A stretch of 7,475 bases of DNA from Chloroflexota bacterium (GTDB taxonomy: Bacteria; Chloroflexota; Anaerolineae; Anaerolineales; DRMV01), in assembly GCA_013154225.1 (NCBI GenBank), contig JAADCW010000237.1, forward strand, positions 1 through 7,475, read 5' to 3'. The notes beneath the pieces were generated by a model. It was not told the DNA's origin. It made no database searches and was given only the letters and a program-made list of their open reading frames with translations. Both the position numbers and the translations under genes were made by a program. Every line of letters starts with the position of its first letter. Within the stretch, counting starts at the first letter, position 1. This document shows positions 6,251-7,475 of the stretch, in pieces.

Positions 6251-6300
6251 GCCAAAAACGGATGCAAAATGAGAACGCAAATAAGCACGAGAACAGATGT

Positions 6301-6328
6301 ATTATAGCATGGGGTGCCTCGGTGCAAA
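6301..6328 (-). promoter_or_regulatory. Putative sigma-70-type promoter of the NERD-like/glycosyltransferase/rnhB operon
   Basis: Minus-strand TTTGCA (6323-6328) and a perfect TATAAT (6301-6306) are 16 bp apart. Transcription would begin near 6294, leaving a leader of about 55 nt before GTG 6239. The -35 matches four of six consensus bases. Location just upstream of the first gene of the minus-strand run supports it. Confidence 0.6.
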
Positions 6329-6448
6329 ACCACGCTTTTGGCCTATCTTTGCAGGAACACCACGGCAACGCGCCCCAAGCCGTAGTTCCTCTCCCAAAGG
6401 AATTTGCCCAGGCCGAAAAATCACTGCCCCACACCAAGGCTTTACGGG

Positions 6449-6454
6449 TACAAT
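6449..6454 (+). promoter_or_regulatory. Putative -10 box (TACAAT) of dtd
   Basis: TACAAT differs from the consensus at one base and sits about 35 bp before the dtd ATG, giving an expected start near 6461 and a leader of about 28 nt. No good -35 is seen at 16-18 bp spacing. It faces away from the promoter at 6301-6328. Confidence 0.45.
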
Positions 6455-6476
6455 AGACCCAACGTTTGAACCCCGC

Positions 6477-6482
6477 AGGAGG
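6477..6482 (+). promoter_or_regulatory. Shine-Dalgarno of dtd
   Basis: A perfect AGGAGG with a 6-nt spacer to ATG 6489. It sets the dtd start, although the reading frame is open back to 6297. Confidence 0.85.
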
Positions 6483-6488
6483 AAACCC

Positions 6489-6938
6489 ATGCGCGTGCTG
6501 TTACAACGAGCCAAATGGGGCAAAGTGCTGGTCGGCGGGCACCCCATTGCCGAAATTGAGGCAGGCGTGGTGCTCCTGGTCGGCATCACCCACAGCGATA
6601 CCGAAGCCGAAGCCCGCTATCTGGCCCACAAAATCGCGCACTTGCGCATTTTTGAAGACGAAAACGGCAAACTCAACCGTTCTCTGCTGGATATAGGCGG
6701 CGAAGCCCTGGTGGTTTCCCAATTCACCCTTTATGCCGACACCCGCAAAGGCCGCCGCCCCGCGTTTACCGCGGCTGCGCGGCCAGAACACGCCGAGCCC
6801 CTGGTCAATCGCTTTACCGAACTACTCCAGGAAGAAGGCGTCCCCGTGCAAACCGGCCGCTTTGGCGCGCATATGGAAGTCGCGCTGGTCAACGACGGCC
6901 CGGTCACCATTTGGTTGGAACGCGAACACGCTGCTTAA
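6489..6938 (+). CDS. dtd: D-aminoacyl-tRNA deacylase
   Basis: DTD hydrolyses D-amino acids (and mischarged glycine) from tRNA, enforcing homochirality in translation; it works as a cytoplasmic homodimer. The 149-residue length is standard. Key motifs are the N-terminal MRVLLQRAK, the substrate-pocket SQFTLYADTRKGRRP (77-91), GRFGAHMEVALVNDGPVT (123-140) with the NDGPVT segment (135-140) that carries the Gly-cisPro chirality-selecting dipeptide Gly137-Pro138, and the terminal IWLE. ATG 6489 is fixed by the upstream AGGAGG and by the family N-terminus. It is the first gene of the rightward operon and is followed after 20 bp by a tRNA nucleotidyltransferase gene, so the transcript joins two tRNA-handling functions. 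Confidence 0.97.
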   Translation: MRVLLQRAKWGKVLVGGHPIAEIEAGVVLLVGITHSDTEAEARYLAHKIAHLRIFEDENGKLNRSLLDIGGEALVVSQFTLYADTRKGRRPAFTAAARPEHAEPLVNRFTELLQEEGVPVQTGRFGAHMEVALVNDGPVTIWLEREHAA

Positions 6939-6958
6939 GCCCTCATCAGGAACCGCCC

Positions 6959-7475
6959 ATGCAAATTCCCGCCTATCCTCTACCTCCCATCATCAAAGAC
7001 CTGCAAGACGCCGTTCCCACTCCCCAGGAAGTGTACCTGGTCGGCGGCACGGTGCGCGATTTACTCCGCGGGCACCCCATCCACGACGTGGATCTGGTCG
7101 TGCCTCGCGACGGCCTCGCTTTTGCCCGGAAACTTGCCAACAACCTCAAGGCCGCTTTTTATCCTTTAGATGCCAGCCGCGACACCGGCCGCATTATCCT
7201 GGGGGAAGGCAGCCAGCGGATGATCATTGACGTGGCCGTGTTTCGCGGCCCTACGCTGGAAGACGACCTGCGGGCCCGCGATTTCACCGTCAACGCGATG
7301 GCCATGCCGCTGCACCAACCCACCCAACTCATTGACCCCACCCAGGGATTACGCGATCTCAAAGACAAACGCCTGCGTGCTTGCACATCCCACGCGTTTG
7401 CCGACGACCCTCTGCGCGTGCTTCGCGGGGTGCGGTTGGCTGTGGCGTTGCAATTCCGCATTGAACCGCAAACCC
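6959..7475 (+). CDS. cca: tRNA nucleotidyltransferase (CCA-adding type), 3' end outside window
   Basis: The first 172 residues of a class II nucleotidyltransferase-superfamily protein that adds or repairs the 3'-CCA of tRNA; poly(A) polymerase or A-/CC-adding relatives share the same head domain. Visible are YLVGGTVRDLLRG (26-38), the metal-binding HDVDLVV with Asp43 and Asp45, a third carboxylate at Asp91 (IIDVAVFR), RDFTVNAMA (107-115) and DDPLRVLRGVRLAVALQF (149-166), which begins the neck region. The frame stays open to the window end with no stop, so the body/tail and any C-terminal HD domain cannot be judged, nor whether it adds C, A or both. ATG 6959-6961 has AGGAA with a 6-nt spacer and begins 20 bp after the dtd stop, indicating one operon. 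Confidence 0.93.
   Translation, partial: MQIPAYPLPPIIKDLQDAVPTPQEVYLVGGTVRDLLRGHPIHDVDLVVPRDGLAFARKLANNLKAAFYPLDASRDTGRIILGEGSQRMIIDVAVFRGPTLEDDLRARDFTVNAMAMPLHQPTQLIDPTQGLRDLKDKRLRACTSHAFADDPLRVLRGVRLAVALQFRIEPQT

Noticed and set aside
5388..6272. Plus-strand open frame of about 294 codons antisense to the NERD-like gene
   Set aside because: I compared both strands. The minus frame has a promoter, a GGAGGG site, a domain-like pattern and a membrane helix, while this frame is His/Gly/Arg-rich with none of these.
6240..6437. 66-codon N-terminal extension of the NERD-like protein, with apparent hydrophobic segment
   Set aside because: It runs through the TATAAT promoter and the Shine-Dalgarno, and GTG 6239 is much better placed. 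The hydrophobic look is likely chance.

Overview
The window is an ordinary, gene-dense stretch of a GC-rich bacterial chromosome. It holds nine complete protein genes and one truncated one. There are no RNA genes, mobile elements, CRISPR arrays or DNA repeats that I can support. The style of several proteins (the Fpg C-terminal half, the 'RSDKKDQPR'-type PRPP synthetase, and two membrane-anchored hypotheticals with Pro/Ala- or Lys/Pro-rich linkers) together with a B12-dependent acyl-CoA mutase subunit plus MeaB suggests a member of the Chloroflexota, perhaps Anaerolineae. That placement is inference from remembered family features, not from a search.

Minus-strand block, 6239 down to 1. Read in the direction of transcription it runs: a tail-anchored NERD-like protein (6239-5451), a GT2 glycosyltransferase of the dolichyl-phosphate glucosyltransferase type (5432-4701), RNase HII (4720-4097, overlapping the glycosyltransferase by 20 bp), a 105-bp gap with a perfect TATAAT box, the B12-binding small subunit of a methylmalonyl-CoA-type mutase (3991-3578), its GTPase chaperone MeaB (3561-2545), PRPP synthetase (2490-1531), the DNA glycosylase Fpg/MutM (1526-696), and a hypothetical protein with a glycine-zipper membrane helix (672-1). 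All gaps but one are under 60 bp, so this reads as one or two operons. The second would start at the promoter near 4040.

Divergent region, 6240-6488. This 249-bp spacer carries back-to-back promoters: TATAAT at 6301-6306 firing left and TACAAT at 6449-6454 firing right, each with a strong Shine-Dalgarno near its first start codon. Nothing else is evident in it.

Plus-strand block, 6489 to the right edge. D-aminoacyl-tRNA deacylase (dtd) is followed 20 bp later by a CCA-adding-type tRNA nucleotidyltransferase cut off by the window end. Both act on tRNA.

How the genes relate: mcmA2 and meaB form a functional pair (B12-dependent acyl-CoA mutase and its cofactor-loading GTPase). prs supplies PRPP. 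mutM and rnhB are genome maintenance genes. dtd and cca are tRNA quality control and maturation genes. The two least ordinary items are the hypothetical proteins. The one at 5451-6239 looks like a NERD nuclease domain that has lost its D/ExK catalytic residues and is tail-anchored to the membrane. The one at 1-672 combines a five-glycine GxxxG membrane zipper with two diverged copies of a 36-residue motif. I see no clear new multi-gene system here.
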